DNA of 64,000 nucleotides from Strongylocentrotus droebachiensis (taxonomy: Eukaryota; Echinodermata; Echinoidea; Camarodonta; Strongylocentrotidae), in NCBI GenBank assembly GCA_035222895.1, contig JAVYIG010002532.1:124001-188000 (forward strand). The letters are read 5' to 3'. Both the position numbers and the translations under genes were made by a program. Positions 49,972 through 60,758 of this stretch are shown here, piece after piece. How positions within the stretch are numbered: position 1 is the stretch's first letter; the number at the start of each line of letters is the position of its first letter. The notes under the pieces were generated by a model. It made no database searches, had not been told where the DNA came from, and saw only the letters and a list, made by a program, of their open reading frames with translations.

Positions 49972-52900
49972 CTAAGCCTGGGCCAGGGCTACAGGATACG
50001 AGCTACCCAGCTTATTACCCATGAAGTGCACAACGATCTCCACATCGTAATCTTCAATCTCCAGCTGGTTGGGGCCATTCTTTCCCAGGTGGTACAGAAT
50101 GGTGTAGAGCGCTATCTCAAACTCTGGACTGGTTCCGATGAAGGAGCTACCCAATGGCTTGACGGTATCCTTCCACTTGAACTGAAGGGTAACCAGCTGA
50201 GATGTGTTGTCAGCCACTCGCTTCTTTCCCTGCTCACAAAGAGAAAGAGATCATTAGAGCAACAAAGTTCAAGTAAATGCCTTTGAATAAAGACATACTG
50301 AAGGTTTTCACCGTACAGTCTTCAGCATTAAAGTGCATCAGCATGTTTGTGGAATGTATGCACATTTTTAGATAACAGTTACCTATTCTACATCCAAAGA
50401 AGATTTAGGGGGATGCCAGCTGGTTTTACTCAATTAGCATGACTAAGTTCTAATCATACTAGAGCCATTTATGTTCTATACAACACAAAGCCTGAAACAG
50501 AGAGACAACAGAGCCTGAAAACTGATCATCATTTTATGAAACTATCCAACATAAATGAAACGCAGTATTTGAATAAAGACTCGTCTCAATGGGATGTCAA
50601 CAAATTTGTACTCGTGGCGTTTTGTTACACAATATCCCGACATCCCTAGCTTGCTTATTAGGTGCCTATCTGTTCTAGATACTGGAGACCAAGACCTTTC
50701 CATCTACTTCTATCTCTGGTTCTTTGTAATGTGACGATACTCTGTTACCAGTAAGCCCAATAAACTTATCCATGTATTCGATGCGCTGTCTCACTCGGCT
50801 TCTCTTTCCCTCAATTGTTCCTGTCAGTATCCTGTTTTCTGTGCCCTCTCTCCTCATAATATGCCCAAGAAACTGAAGCTGTCATTTCCTCATGACGTTA
50901 AGGAGGGATCTATCGACACATGCCAATATTAAAATTAAAGTAGCTTCATTGGTAGTGGGTGGGTTTTACAGACATTTGCAATTGGAAGGGTAATTGGAAG
51001 GGGGATCGGTCATTTGCCCACGCTGGACCTCACCTATGGAATCAATTGCCACAACATATTCGTTATATTTCAAGTGTAGATTGCTTTAAACATGCCCTCA
51101 AAACTCATTTGTTCAAAGCGGCTTTCCAGTAGATTTAGATTTGTTTTCACATTGTTGTTGTTCATTTTTGTGTGTACTTATAGTTTTTGTTCTCCATGCG
51201 CCTTGAACACATTAGTCATGTGGAGTTGGGGCATTACAAATACTCTATATTATTATTTTTATTAAAATATTTATTAATTTAGACTTACCCTGGTTCTTGG
51301 AGGGATCCATCCCTTGTAGTCTACATGGCCTCTCTTCTCTTCTAGGTAGAACTGGATCCAATTATGGAACCCAATCACATCCGTGCCTCCTTTGGTCTCT
51401 CCTACAAACACATGCTCAAACCCAGAAGAATCAGCCTCACCTCTCCTACAAAGATAAATCATTTATAGAAAAAGTAAAATAGTAGCAACATATAGTAGTA
51501 CAGTGTAATATATATATATTGTAGTAATGAAGTAAATGTATTATGCACAAGTTACCCTAACCCTTTTGCTCAATTTATACAGAGGATAAATCAATTTCTG
51601 TTTCATTGAATTGAATTGAATTAAATTGAATTGAATTGAATTGATTGATTCATGTATCATACAATGGAATTTTTTTTTCTCCATTGGTTGAACAATTAAT
51701 TCAACAAAGATCCCATCACAGCAGAATCAGACATAACCAAGAAGTGTACAATGATAAATACACATCATGTGATCACAAAACAGAAAAATAAATACATTTA
51801 GTAGCATTAAAGCCCCATTGTACTACTTGTAGCTACTTGCTCCCTCTATATAAAAAACAATGCCAATCAGTGACCATTGGTCCCCCATGATCCTCTTTTT
51901 CTTATGTTAATTGAGAGTTGAGTTGATGACATAGCCACCTGTCAGTAACCACCCTAGGTGGTCTAATCCCTCCTAGCCAAAACAGTACAGATGGCCTTTA
52001 ATTTCACAAGATTAAGAATTAGTTTCTTGTGGGAGAGAATATGCTGCAGAAACATGGACACTAACATCGAAAATGGAAAGAAAGCTAGCAGCATCTCAAA
52101 ACAAAATGGAAAAAAGTATTCTAAGCATCACATACAAAGACAGAAAAACAAACAAATTGATCAGGGAACAGACAAAAGTCCAGGACATCCTTGAAACAGT
52201 GAAAAGAATGAAATGGAATTGGGCGGGCCACATCAGCCGTAGGAATGACAATCGCTGGAGCTCAGCAATCACTCACTGGACACCATATGAGGGAAAACAA
52301 AACAGGGGACGTCAAAGAAAAAGATGGCGAGACGAGCTGCAACAGTACTGGGGAGAGACAAATTGGCACCAACAGGCGCTGAACAGAGGCATTTGGAAAC
52401 ATCATGCTGAGGCCTTCATCCTGCAGTGGATTGAAAATGGCTGAAAAAGTAAACAGTAAGAGAGAGAATACTCACTCCATGCCCCTTGTTCTTCTGTAGA
52501 GTTTGAACCAGAGATCATAGAGGGAATGCTTGAACCCTCTGACGTCTGGCGGGACCTTGCCCTTCTCTGAGAGCACTTTGTGTGCATGCAGCATTACCTG
52601 ATGGGCGAGAACAATTACAACATTTGGATTAGAAATCGTTATATTTATGGATATTTCCGCCATCTTTGAACCGATTTTGATCAAACAAAGATGATTTTGT
52701 CATTTAAATTGTATGTTCTTTCAAATTTGACACTCAGTTTTTCATTAGCTCACAAAAAAATTATTTTGTGTAGCGCCCTCTGCAACAGAACTCAACTATC
52801 CCTTTAACATGCCCTTTATACTAACCCTGTAACAGATCATTGGATCGGGGCTGATCGTTTGTCGATCAGGTGAAATCGGATCATAAATTCTGATCGTCGA

Positions 52901-55122
52901 TCAATATTTCTTTAATGCCAAATTTTTTTGTTTTGGGCTATCAAATGCTAAACAAACATGCATAGCTGGGATTATTTTGTCATTTAGAGTTGTTGCAGAC
53001 CATGTTTGTTGATATTTAGTTCCTTTTCGTGACTTTGATTTTTTTTTTTCCCACGCCCCCCTTGAGTAAAAAAAGAAAAGAAAAGAGGACTCGGAGGAAA
53101 AAAATGACATCTAACAACATTCCCCCTTTTGAGTAAGAAAATTTGGAAAAAATAGCGAAAATAGGGAAGAATAGAAAAAATTTGGGGGGGGGGGGGGGAG
53201 GAAATCAAAACATTAAAAAAAAAATATATATATATATATACCAATCAAAGGTGCGAGGGTGTGGCTCCGATCTTCCGATCTTCCGATCTGATCAAAGCCC
53301 CAACTTACAGGGCTACTTTATACACTTAGTTTTAGAGGAACAAGAGGAATATAGAGATATAAGTGTTGGGCTTTCAGATTAAGAATAACCTTAAAATATC
53401 TTTCTGATATTGAATATATAACCCATTCGACATAACATGACAGGTCTCATTTACATAAAATATAATGAGCAATATTGAAAGGGTTAAAGACCTCACCTTA
53501 GTTTCCATGATGCGATCAATGAACATCTGGTTCTCCTTGACCTCTTGGGCTGTTACTTCTTCTGCTACTCCCGTCTCTGTTGCATAGTTGTCTAACAAGG
53601 CAACAAAAGCTACAAACAAACACATTTACATGTATTATTATTGCACTGGATGATTATAATAATACTGTTTGGGCCATGGGGGGAGGGGGGTGTTGTTTAA
53701 ACAAGATTACATTTGTTTAATATAATACTTGCAAAACTATCATTGGTATTTTGTCATTAGAATGTTAGCACTTGTTGTTGATAAGAAGTCTTATAAAACA
53801 GGGCCTAGAACTCCATTTCATCTTTGAGAGACAGTTTACCTTTGAAGGTTGGTTTTTGTAAATTGCTTCCGGGGCCACCCAGGCAAAGAGGGGGGTACAA
53901 TCTTTGAGAGATAGTTTACCTTTGAAGGTTGGTTTTTATAATGCTTCTGGGTTATGAGGGGGATACCATCTTTGAGAAATAGTTTACCTTTGAAGGTTGG
54001 TTTTTGTAATGCTTCCGGGGTGACAAAGGTAAAGAGGGGGTCCTTGGCTTGATCGACTTCGCCCTTGTTATGGTAATGAGTGTAACGCTGAAGATCCATT
54101 TTGTAGTCTTTATCCGGTTCCAGCCGGTTCTCATCCAGATCCCATAGCTTGTTACAGATCGCAGACAGCTCAGGATCAGGGTTGAAACTAGCAAAGATAA
54201 AAGGAAGAATAAATGAATTAACGACAGTAAGCCCATTTACACAGCCAAAACACCATTTTGAAAAATCAATTTTTGTTACTGTCATGTCCCGGCCCCCCCA
54301 CTCAGAGGTCGGAATGACCGCATGCGTGTTGCCAAAATGTCTGGTAAAGGGGTACTTTTTGTGCGACAAAGTCCGGCCCGAGAATTGTAAAAAAAGGGGT
54401 GTACCGGTATTTGACTTTTCACCCAGAGATTTCTTTAAAAAGGGGGTGTTTTCTCTTTTTTTCTCTCATCTCTTTGGACTCCTGAGAAATTATTCCGAAT
54501 TTAGGGTGGTACATAGAGCATTTTTCCTGATTTAGGGGAGTCTCCAAGGCAGGAAAAGCCCGCGAAAGGGGGGTTCGAAAATGTTTGTAGTCCTCAGATA
54601 GGGGGTGCTTTCAAAAAGAGGGAACAAGCATATGCGTACCCTAAATAACAACACTGAGTGGGGGGGGGGGGGGCGGGTGTCATGTACACTAACTGGAAAA
54701 ACCAATAATATTGTTTCTTTTAAAAAGGGGAAGGGGGGGGAACAAAAGACTAGTATGTACAATAAAGATGAAAACAGAACATTAAATGCAGAAAATAAAT
54801 AGTCATTTTGTGAGAGAAACAAAACGAAACCATGACTTGAACATCAGGGCAGCAGTATACATACAGTTGGATTCCACGCAAAAAAGACCTGTGCTTTCAT
54901 AGTAACAGGAACGGTTCTTGTTGCTATGGCATCACAGGTTTTATCAGGGTAAAAGTTTTAATGAGTGTGAAGGCAAATGAACTGTAGCTCTGGAGTGGTC
55001 CAGTTGATTGGTCTAGTGTGGACCAGTCCCACAAAGTGAGTGAGAATGGGGTCCTACTCTTTGAGTATAAGCACATAAACATTCATTCTAAAAGTAGGAA
55101 CTTACCCTCCTTTACCAGCCAT
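49972..55122 (-). CDS. ENDOU: EndoU-family poly(U)-preferring endoribonuclease, 6 coding exons, complete
   Basis: Coding exons in transcript order: 55106-55122, 53988-54187, 53497-53609, 52476-52597, 51289-51445, 49972-50229; they join in frame into 288 codons. The whole chain is one XendoU domain. [10 protein letters not shown] and [13 protein letters not shown] in exon 5 hold the two catalytic histidines of the family. [20 protein letters not shown] in exon 6 is the hallmark block and holds the likely catalytic lysine. The length matches Xenopus XendoU (about 290). Family members cut single-stranded RNA at uridines in a Mn-dependent way, leaving 2',3'-cyclic phosphate. The start at 55120-55122 gives [14 protein letters not shown] with no signal peptide and no somatomedin-B domain, suggesting an intracellular enzyme, unlike secreted mammalian ENDOU. 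A possible ATTAAA signal lies at 49821-49826. Convergent with ASXL. Confidence 0.93.
50675..50905 (-). mobile_element. LINE ORF2 C-terminal fragment
   Basis: The minus strand reads [20 protein letters not shown] then [17 protein letters not shown], the FGHIMRR...GKRGRGRQR block downstream of many non-LTR reverse transcriptases. It lies in the last ENDOU intron. Confidence 0.7.
50935..51262 (+). mobile_element. CR1/L2-like LINE 3' end
   Basis: The plus strand reads [19 protein letters not shown] then [15 protein letters not shown] and a stop, the usual C terminus of CR1/L2/Daphne-type ORF2. A short 3' UTR and an ATTATT tail follow. It is opposite in strand to the fragment at 50675, in the last ENDOU intron, and ends about 25 bases from exon 5. 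Confidence 0.75.
51598..51652. repeat. TTGAA pentanucleotide microsatellite
   Basis: About nine imperfect ATTGA units in the ENDOU intron between exons 4 and 5. Confidence 0.85.
51807..52001 (+). mobile_element. TTAA-type MITE family A
   Basis: TTAA then AGCCCCATTGTACTAC at the left; AGTACAGATGGCCT then TTAA at the right. Same orientation as the copy at 32271. It abuts the LINE fragment that follows. Confidence 0.75.
52020..52444 (+). mobile_element. LINE ORF2 C-terminal fragment with intact reading frame
   Basis: An open frame reads [20 protein letters not shown], then [31 protein letters not shown] and LQWIENG before a stop. This is the post-reverse-transcriptase region of non-LTR elements that use a GHI-R...RGRPRKRWRD motif. 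No poly-A tail was recognised; it ends about 30 bases before ENDOU exon 4. About 140 codons survive without a break. Confidence 0.75.
53219..53239. repeat. TA dinucleotide run
   Basis: About ten TA units after an A run in an ENDOU intron, next to a G run at 53185-53198. Confidence 0.85.
53829..54030 (-). repeat. triplicated 3' end of ENDOU exon 2 including its splice donor
   Basis: GTTTACCTTTGAAGGTTGG followed by TTTTTGTAATGCTTC occurs three times, with exon/intron borders at 53988 (real), 53920 and 53840. Each copy keeps the GTAAAC donor and 30-50 bases of exon sequence. Confidence 0.9.
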
Positions 55123-56440
55123 TCTGACTATGGGTACTGTTACCAAGGTGGAGAGTGTAAAAATCTGAGGAAAATAAAGAAGATGAAATGAATCAGTACT
55201 ACAAGGAAAATCACATTTCAAAGAAAATTGGATTGAAATGTCTATTGTAAATGATGTAGAAGCATAATTCCTGAATTTCATAGAAAATAAATAAATGGAA
55301 GATGAAGAATTTTGAATTTTTAAATACGGTAGTACAGTGACGCAATTTCATAGTCACACTAGGGGCCATATACATGTAGGCATTCTCAAGGACCTTGTTT
55401 TCATATGCCATGGTTTTGAGCCCTTTCTCTTCACCGTACATAAAACTCCTCACACAGAAGGCCTGTCCTCATCAGCTTGAGATTGCCAAATAACCTGCTA
55501 TTTTACTTATCCCGATCGCATATTATCCAGCTAATTTGCGTCTTCATCAGCCCGCAGTACGTTGCAATTAGCGGGATATTTGGTCGAGATAATCATCCCA
55601 AGATATCTTGGGCTAGTTTGCAAAATATCCTGCTATTTGTCTGGTGCGTCTTCACCAGCCTGAAGACTCGCACTATGCGCGGACGCTGAGCAAAATATCT
55701 CAAGCTTATTTCTCGAGGTCAAGTTTCGGGGTCGAGTCTTGAGCTAGCCGATGAGGACGCGATTTGTAACTTTGGGCTTTTATTTCCCAAATCATGCAGA
55801 AAGGCTATTTGGCAATCTTTAGCTGATGAAAACATACCTACTGAGGCATGAGGGTTTTAAAGAAGCACATTCCACTAAATGTCTCGTTTTATCGAAGGTC
55901 TTTGCTATCTGAACCGTGCATATTTTCGTCATTTGACATTTGATCATTAAATTTTCATTTTTCTTTTTTTGACTTTTAGTTTTAGATCAATCACTTCTTC
56001 TTAATCACTAAATTAGGTCTCTATATATACCTAAGGCCAAGTCCCAAGTTAGCCAGCTAGCTAGCTTTGACTTAATTCGTATAACTTCATTCAACCACAC
56101 ACACACACATAAACAAACTTCTAAGTTAAAAGTTTTACTTTCTAGATGTCTATCTTTTGAAGTTCTACCGGTATAATCTCAATCCTGCCTGGCCTGGCCT
56201 GGTGCACCCTGCCAAACTGAAGAATTAGATCTACTTAAAATGAAAACATGAAAAGAAAGTTGAGAATTATTTGGTTATCTTAAATTCAATAACAAATTCT
56301 TACCACTTCACGATCTCTGATGACTAGAAGATCTACCAGTACCAGTAACAAGCCGAAACCTAATACGTGTGCTCTTCAATGCAGTCGCTAGAAATCAGCG
56401 TCAACAAAAGCGAGTGGGTGCGGCTTTCCCAACGAACTCA
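55106..56440 (-). promoter_or_regulatory. ENDOU: ENDOU 5' leader: non-coding exon plus start exon
   Basis: The start exon spans 55106-55164; only its last 17 bases are coding. Upstream, a donor at 56302-56303 ends a candidate leader exon starting at 56304 and reaching to about 56400-56440. Joined, the frame of the start ATG stays open backwards through a hydrophobic stretch (GFGLLLVLVDLLVI) to a TGA without any ATG. The promoter is probably in 56400-56700; no TATA box was recognised. Confidence 0.45.
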
Positions 56441-56807
56441 AACCTTAGTCTTTTCCTATTCCTCTGAATATAAATTAAAAATATAACTTATTTGTAAAAT
56501 TTTTCTTTTTAATGTTTCATACATCAAATACTTTTGATAAATCTGTTTGCATCATTTTAAAACAATATTGGATACCAAAGCATTATCGTTACTCGTGAAA
56601 ATATAGTATGACCAAACATAATTTACTCAAATGTTATGAAAAAAAACCTAATCAAATCGCACGATTGATTTTCACGTGTGCAAGAGCTACACAACTCGGC
56701 CAAAACAAACTCGAACAATTAATATTATATATTTGAAGATTGTAGGCCTAGCTATCATTCAAGAATGAATTTAGGTTAAATCAAAGGAAATAAAGAGCAT
56801 TTAAAGG

Positions 56808-57960
56808 CAGGGGCGGATTCAGCCGGCGGCAAAGGGGGGGGGGGGGGGGGGGGGGGGACCAAATCTTGAGAAAATATTGAGCGGCGAATAAGGGGAGGGG
56901 CAGGGCGGCGATCGCAGGAGGGGGGGGGGGACACGTCCCCCCTCATTTTTTTCAGGGGGATCGTTCCCCCCGGAAATTTTGAAAAAGTGTACACAAAAAA
57001 TGTATAGCAAATAATGACTAAAGACTGCAACACACTTTTAGGCTCTGGAGGGCCCAAAAGTGCAGCGTTTAGACTAATAAAAATGCAAAAATCATGCTCG
57101 GTCGCTATACGCTCCCTCGCATAATATTGGTTAGGGTAAGGGTAAGGGGGTGGGGGGGGGGGGGGGTGGTGGTTACTCGGATCTGGTATTAAGGGTCATT
57201 TTTTTTCTCGAAATAAGGCCTATCTTTCACAATTTTAGGGTGTTACGGGAAATTTTTGAAATTTTGCAAAAACAGACACATTTTTTTGTTTTTTGTTGTT
57301 GTTGTAATGGGTCAGATGTTAAGGGATTTTTTTGCGAAAAAGTGACCCAATAGAGCGGCACACCCCCGTTTGTCTTAATATGTGAATACTCCCCCCCCCC
57401 CGAATAAATCCTTCAAAATGTATGTAAGTAAATATTGTAGAAAATCTGCACTCCGTTTGTATCACAGTGATACCATCAGAATACAGATTTCCCCTCGAAT
57501 TTCGTCCCCCCCCCCCCTTGTCATGTAAAGAAATCGCCGCCCCTGAGGAGGGGTAAGGAGCACTTTTCCCCCTTTTTTGTCTCCCAATTCGTGAGAAAAT
57601 TCTAAGCGGCGAATCAGCTAGCCGGCGAATAAAGGATAGGGGGGGGGCCGGGGGGAGAGAGTGAACAATCCCTTTTTTTTTTTAAATCTCAGCACCCACC
57701 CACTCCCCCTTGAGCAGCAACAAACAAAATTTTTACTTCTTCTTTTTTTTGCCGGGGGGGGGGGGAGCATTTTCATTTTTTGGATAAAAAAAATCACGTT
57801 ACCATCTTTTTTTAAACCTGTTTTTTGGCCAGGTGGGGTGGCCCCCCCCCCCCCGTTGGATCTGCGCCTGTTTGATGGGGGAAGTGCCAAGTTGTCCCAG
57901 TTGCCACCATGCAGAACGGGGAAAGAACAAAAATATACTTGCTGAAAAACTGGTTCTCTC
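56808..57960. repeat. G-rich repeat region with diverged direct duplication
   Basis: Two segments share GAGAAAATATTGAGCGGCGAA (with changes) at about 56867 and 57592. They are separated by several poly-G/poly-C runs, the longest about 30 Gs at 56826-56857. CAGGGGCGG (56811) and CCGCCCCTG (57536) are inverted but have no matching target duplication. Probably decayed DNA-transposon ends. Confidence 0.5.
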
Positions 57961-58139
57961 AAACAGTGGCGTATTTAGATATTACATGGCGCATTGAGCA
58001 AACAGACAAAATCGCACCCAGGCGCGGATCCAGGATTTCTTAGGGGGGGGGGCCCAAATTTGAAATTATGCGAGCCAAATATTGGTACGTAATGGTGACC
58101 AACAGTGACGTAATGCGGGGGGGGGGTCGGTGCAGAAAT

Positions 58140-59770
58140 GGGCGAGTTTCCCCCTCCCTCCTCCGCGAACGCGGAAGTTTTGACGTTTCATTAAATTATT
58201 AGAGAAACAAGACGATTCGTTGTACCGTTCTCCAAAATAATTCTCGTCTGAATTTAGTTTTCCCCCTCCCGCGCAAAGCGCGGAAAATTTTACGATTTAT
58301 TAAATTATTACGATTCTTTGGAGAGTTCCTCGTCTGAATTCAGGTTCCCCCCTCCCACGCTTCGCGCGAAAGCTTTTTAAGTTTCCTTTAATCATTAGAC
58401 AAAGAAGACTATTCGTTGTACCGTTTTCGACACTAATCCTCGTCTGAAATCAGTTTTCCCCCTTTCGCGCGAAGCGTGGAAGCTTTTACGATTCATTAAA
58501 TCATTAGAGAAAGAAGACGATTCGTTATACCGTCCTCGCCTCTGAATCCTCGTCTGAATTCAGGTTTCCTCCCCCCCCCCTCCCGCGCTTCGCGCGGAAG
58601 CTTTGACGTTTCACAAGAAAATTTTACGATTTATTAAATTATTACGATTCTTTGGATAGCTCTCGACTCTTAATCCTCGTCTGAATTCAGGTTCCCCCCC
58701 CCTCTCGCGCGAAGCGCGGAAGCTTTTACGTTTCATTAAATCATTAGAGAAAGAACACGATTCGTTGTACCGTTCTCGACTCTTAATCCTCGTCCGAATT
58801 CAGGTCCCTCCCCCTTCCCGCGCGAAGCGCGGAAGCTTTTAAGTTTTATAATGTTATGAGAGAAAGAAGACGATTGGCTTTACAGTTCTCGACTCTTAAT
58901 CCTCGTATGAATTCAGTTCCCACCCCCCTCCCGCGCTAAGCGCGGAAGCTTTTACGTTTCAATAAATCATTCGAAAGAAGACGATTCGTTGTACAGTTCT
59001 CGACTCTTAATCCTGGTCCGAATTCAGGTCCCCACCCCCCCTTCCCGCGCGAAGCGCGGAAGCTTTTAAGTTTCATAATGTTATGAGAGAAAGAAGACGA
59101 TTGGCTGTACAAATCTCGACTCTTAATCCTCATCTGAATTCAGTTCCCCCCTCCCCTCCCGCGCTAAGCGCGGAAGCTTTTACGTTTCAATAAATCATTC
59201 GAAAGAAGACGATTCGTTGTACAGTTCTCGACTCTTAATCCTGGTCCGAATTCAGGTCCCCCCCCCCCTTCCCGCGCGAAGCGCGTAAGCTTTTAAGTTT
59301 CATAATGTTATGAGAGAAAGAAGACGATTGGCTGTACAGTTCTCGATTAATCCTTGTCTGAATTCAGGTTCCCCCCTGTCGCGCGAAGCGCGGATGTTTT
59401 TAATTTTCATTAAATCATTAGAGAAAGAGGACGATTTGAGGACCGTTTTCGAAAATAATCCTCGTCGGAATTTAGTTTCCCCTCCATCCTGCGCGAAGCG
59501 CGGAAGCTTTTACGTTTCATTAAATCATTAAAGATTCGTATTACCGTTCTCGCCTCTGAATCCTCGTCTGAATTCAGGTTCCCCACCCCCGCGCTTCGCG
59601 CGGAAGCTTTGATGTTTGATGTTTTTGACGATTCGCTGTACCGTTCTCGATTCTTAATCCTTGTCTGAATTCAGTTCCCCCCCCCCCTCCCCTCCTGAGC
59701 GAAGCTTTGACGTTTCATTAAATTATTAGAGAAAGAAGACGATGCGTTGTACCGTTCTCTATACTCTTAA
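58140..59770. repeat. tandem satellite, about 15 units of roughly 100-125 bp
   Basis: The unit core is CCCGCGCGAAGCGCGGAAGC then TTTTACGTTTCATTAAATCA, GAGAAAGAAGACGATTCG, GTACCGTTCTCGACTCTTAA and TCCTCGTCTGAATTCAGG. The GCGCGAAGCGCG centre is self-complementary and sometimes inverted to GCGCTTCGCGCG. From about 58786 to 59345 units alternate in two types. Confidence 0.9.
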
Positions 59771-59865
59771 TCCTTTTTTCAAAGGTGATCTTTGTCTGCT
59801 CCTTTTTCTTCCTACGTCCTCTTCCGATTTGGGGGGGGGGGGGACCGCCCCCCCCCCCCCTGGCT

Positions 59866-60430
59866 ACGCGCCTGCGGTCAGATAAACACATTTTGATACC
59901 TTGTCCGACCCCGCAAACTCAGGCGTTTAAGGCAATAAATTGCGGTCAGATAAGCATTCAGGGGCCCGCCTTAGGGCCCCTGGTGGGGTCGAGGCGGCTG
60001 AGCCGGCCCCGGAAGCTCAGGGGTTTTAGGCGTTTAATTAAGGTCAGATGAGCATTTTTTGTTATACCTTATTATTTTATGACACCGGCAGGTCACTATT
60101 TGGCGTGGGTACCAGGGGGCGGAGCCCCAAAAAATCAGGGGTTTTAGGCATTAAATTACCGTCAAATGAGCATCTAAGGGCCCGCCGTAGGGTCCTAGGT
60201 GGAATCCAGGGGCAGAGCCCCCGAGAGCTTAGGGGTTTTAGGCATTTAATCACGGTCAGATGAGCATATTTAGATGCCTCATTAATTTTTAACACTGGCA
60301 GTTAACTATTCTTTCTTTCTTGCTCTCATTCTATTTTATTTCTCTTTAATATACTTTTTCAAAACAAGTGGGGGGGGGGGGGGAGGGAGCTCGAGGCACC
60401 CAATCCCCGCCCCACCTCGGGCCTGACATG
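59866..60430. repeat. G-rich tandem-unit repeat, copy 2
   Basis: It has the same unit order as 22105-22840: GGTCAGATAAACA, GGGGCCCGCCTTAGGGCCCC, AAGCTCAGGGGTTTTAGGC, GGTCAGATGAGCAT and CACTGGCAG, then a T/C-rich segment and a G run. It sits inside the hAT-like element. Confidence 0.75.
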
Positions 60431-60727
60431 TAGGAATCTCAAGAATCATATTTCTTGCCTGGCTGTAAATTTAGTAATTTGTCATTCTCCAACAAACACA
60501 TACAAACGTATTTACTAAAAAGTGAGGAAAAATCTCGGAAATTATGTCATTTCTTTCCCTTTCCTTCCTTCTCTCTTATTTTTTTTGATTGGGGGGGGGG
60601 GGGGGGTCAACAGCCTGATTGATTGGGGGGGGCAAGGCCCTTTCGGCCCCCCGATCTCCTTCTTCCCCCTTTTCTTTTTTTCTTTCCCTTCTCTCCTCTT
60701 TCCCTTTCCCTTCTTTTCCTTTCTTCT

Positions 60728-60758
<31 letters not shown>

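Noticed and set aside
52073-52444. Host gene of about 123 codons in the ENDOU intron
   Set aside because: The GHISRR and [12 protein letters not shown] motifs identify it as a LINE C-terminal fragment.
56811-57544. A second complete hAT-like element with CAGGGGCGG/CCGCCCCTG ends
   Set aside because: The ends are inverted but the adjacent 8-base sequences do not match, so no target duplication supports one insertion.
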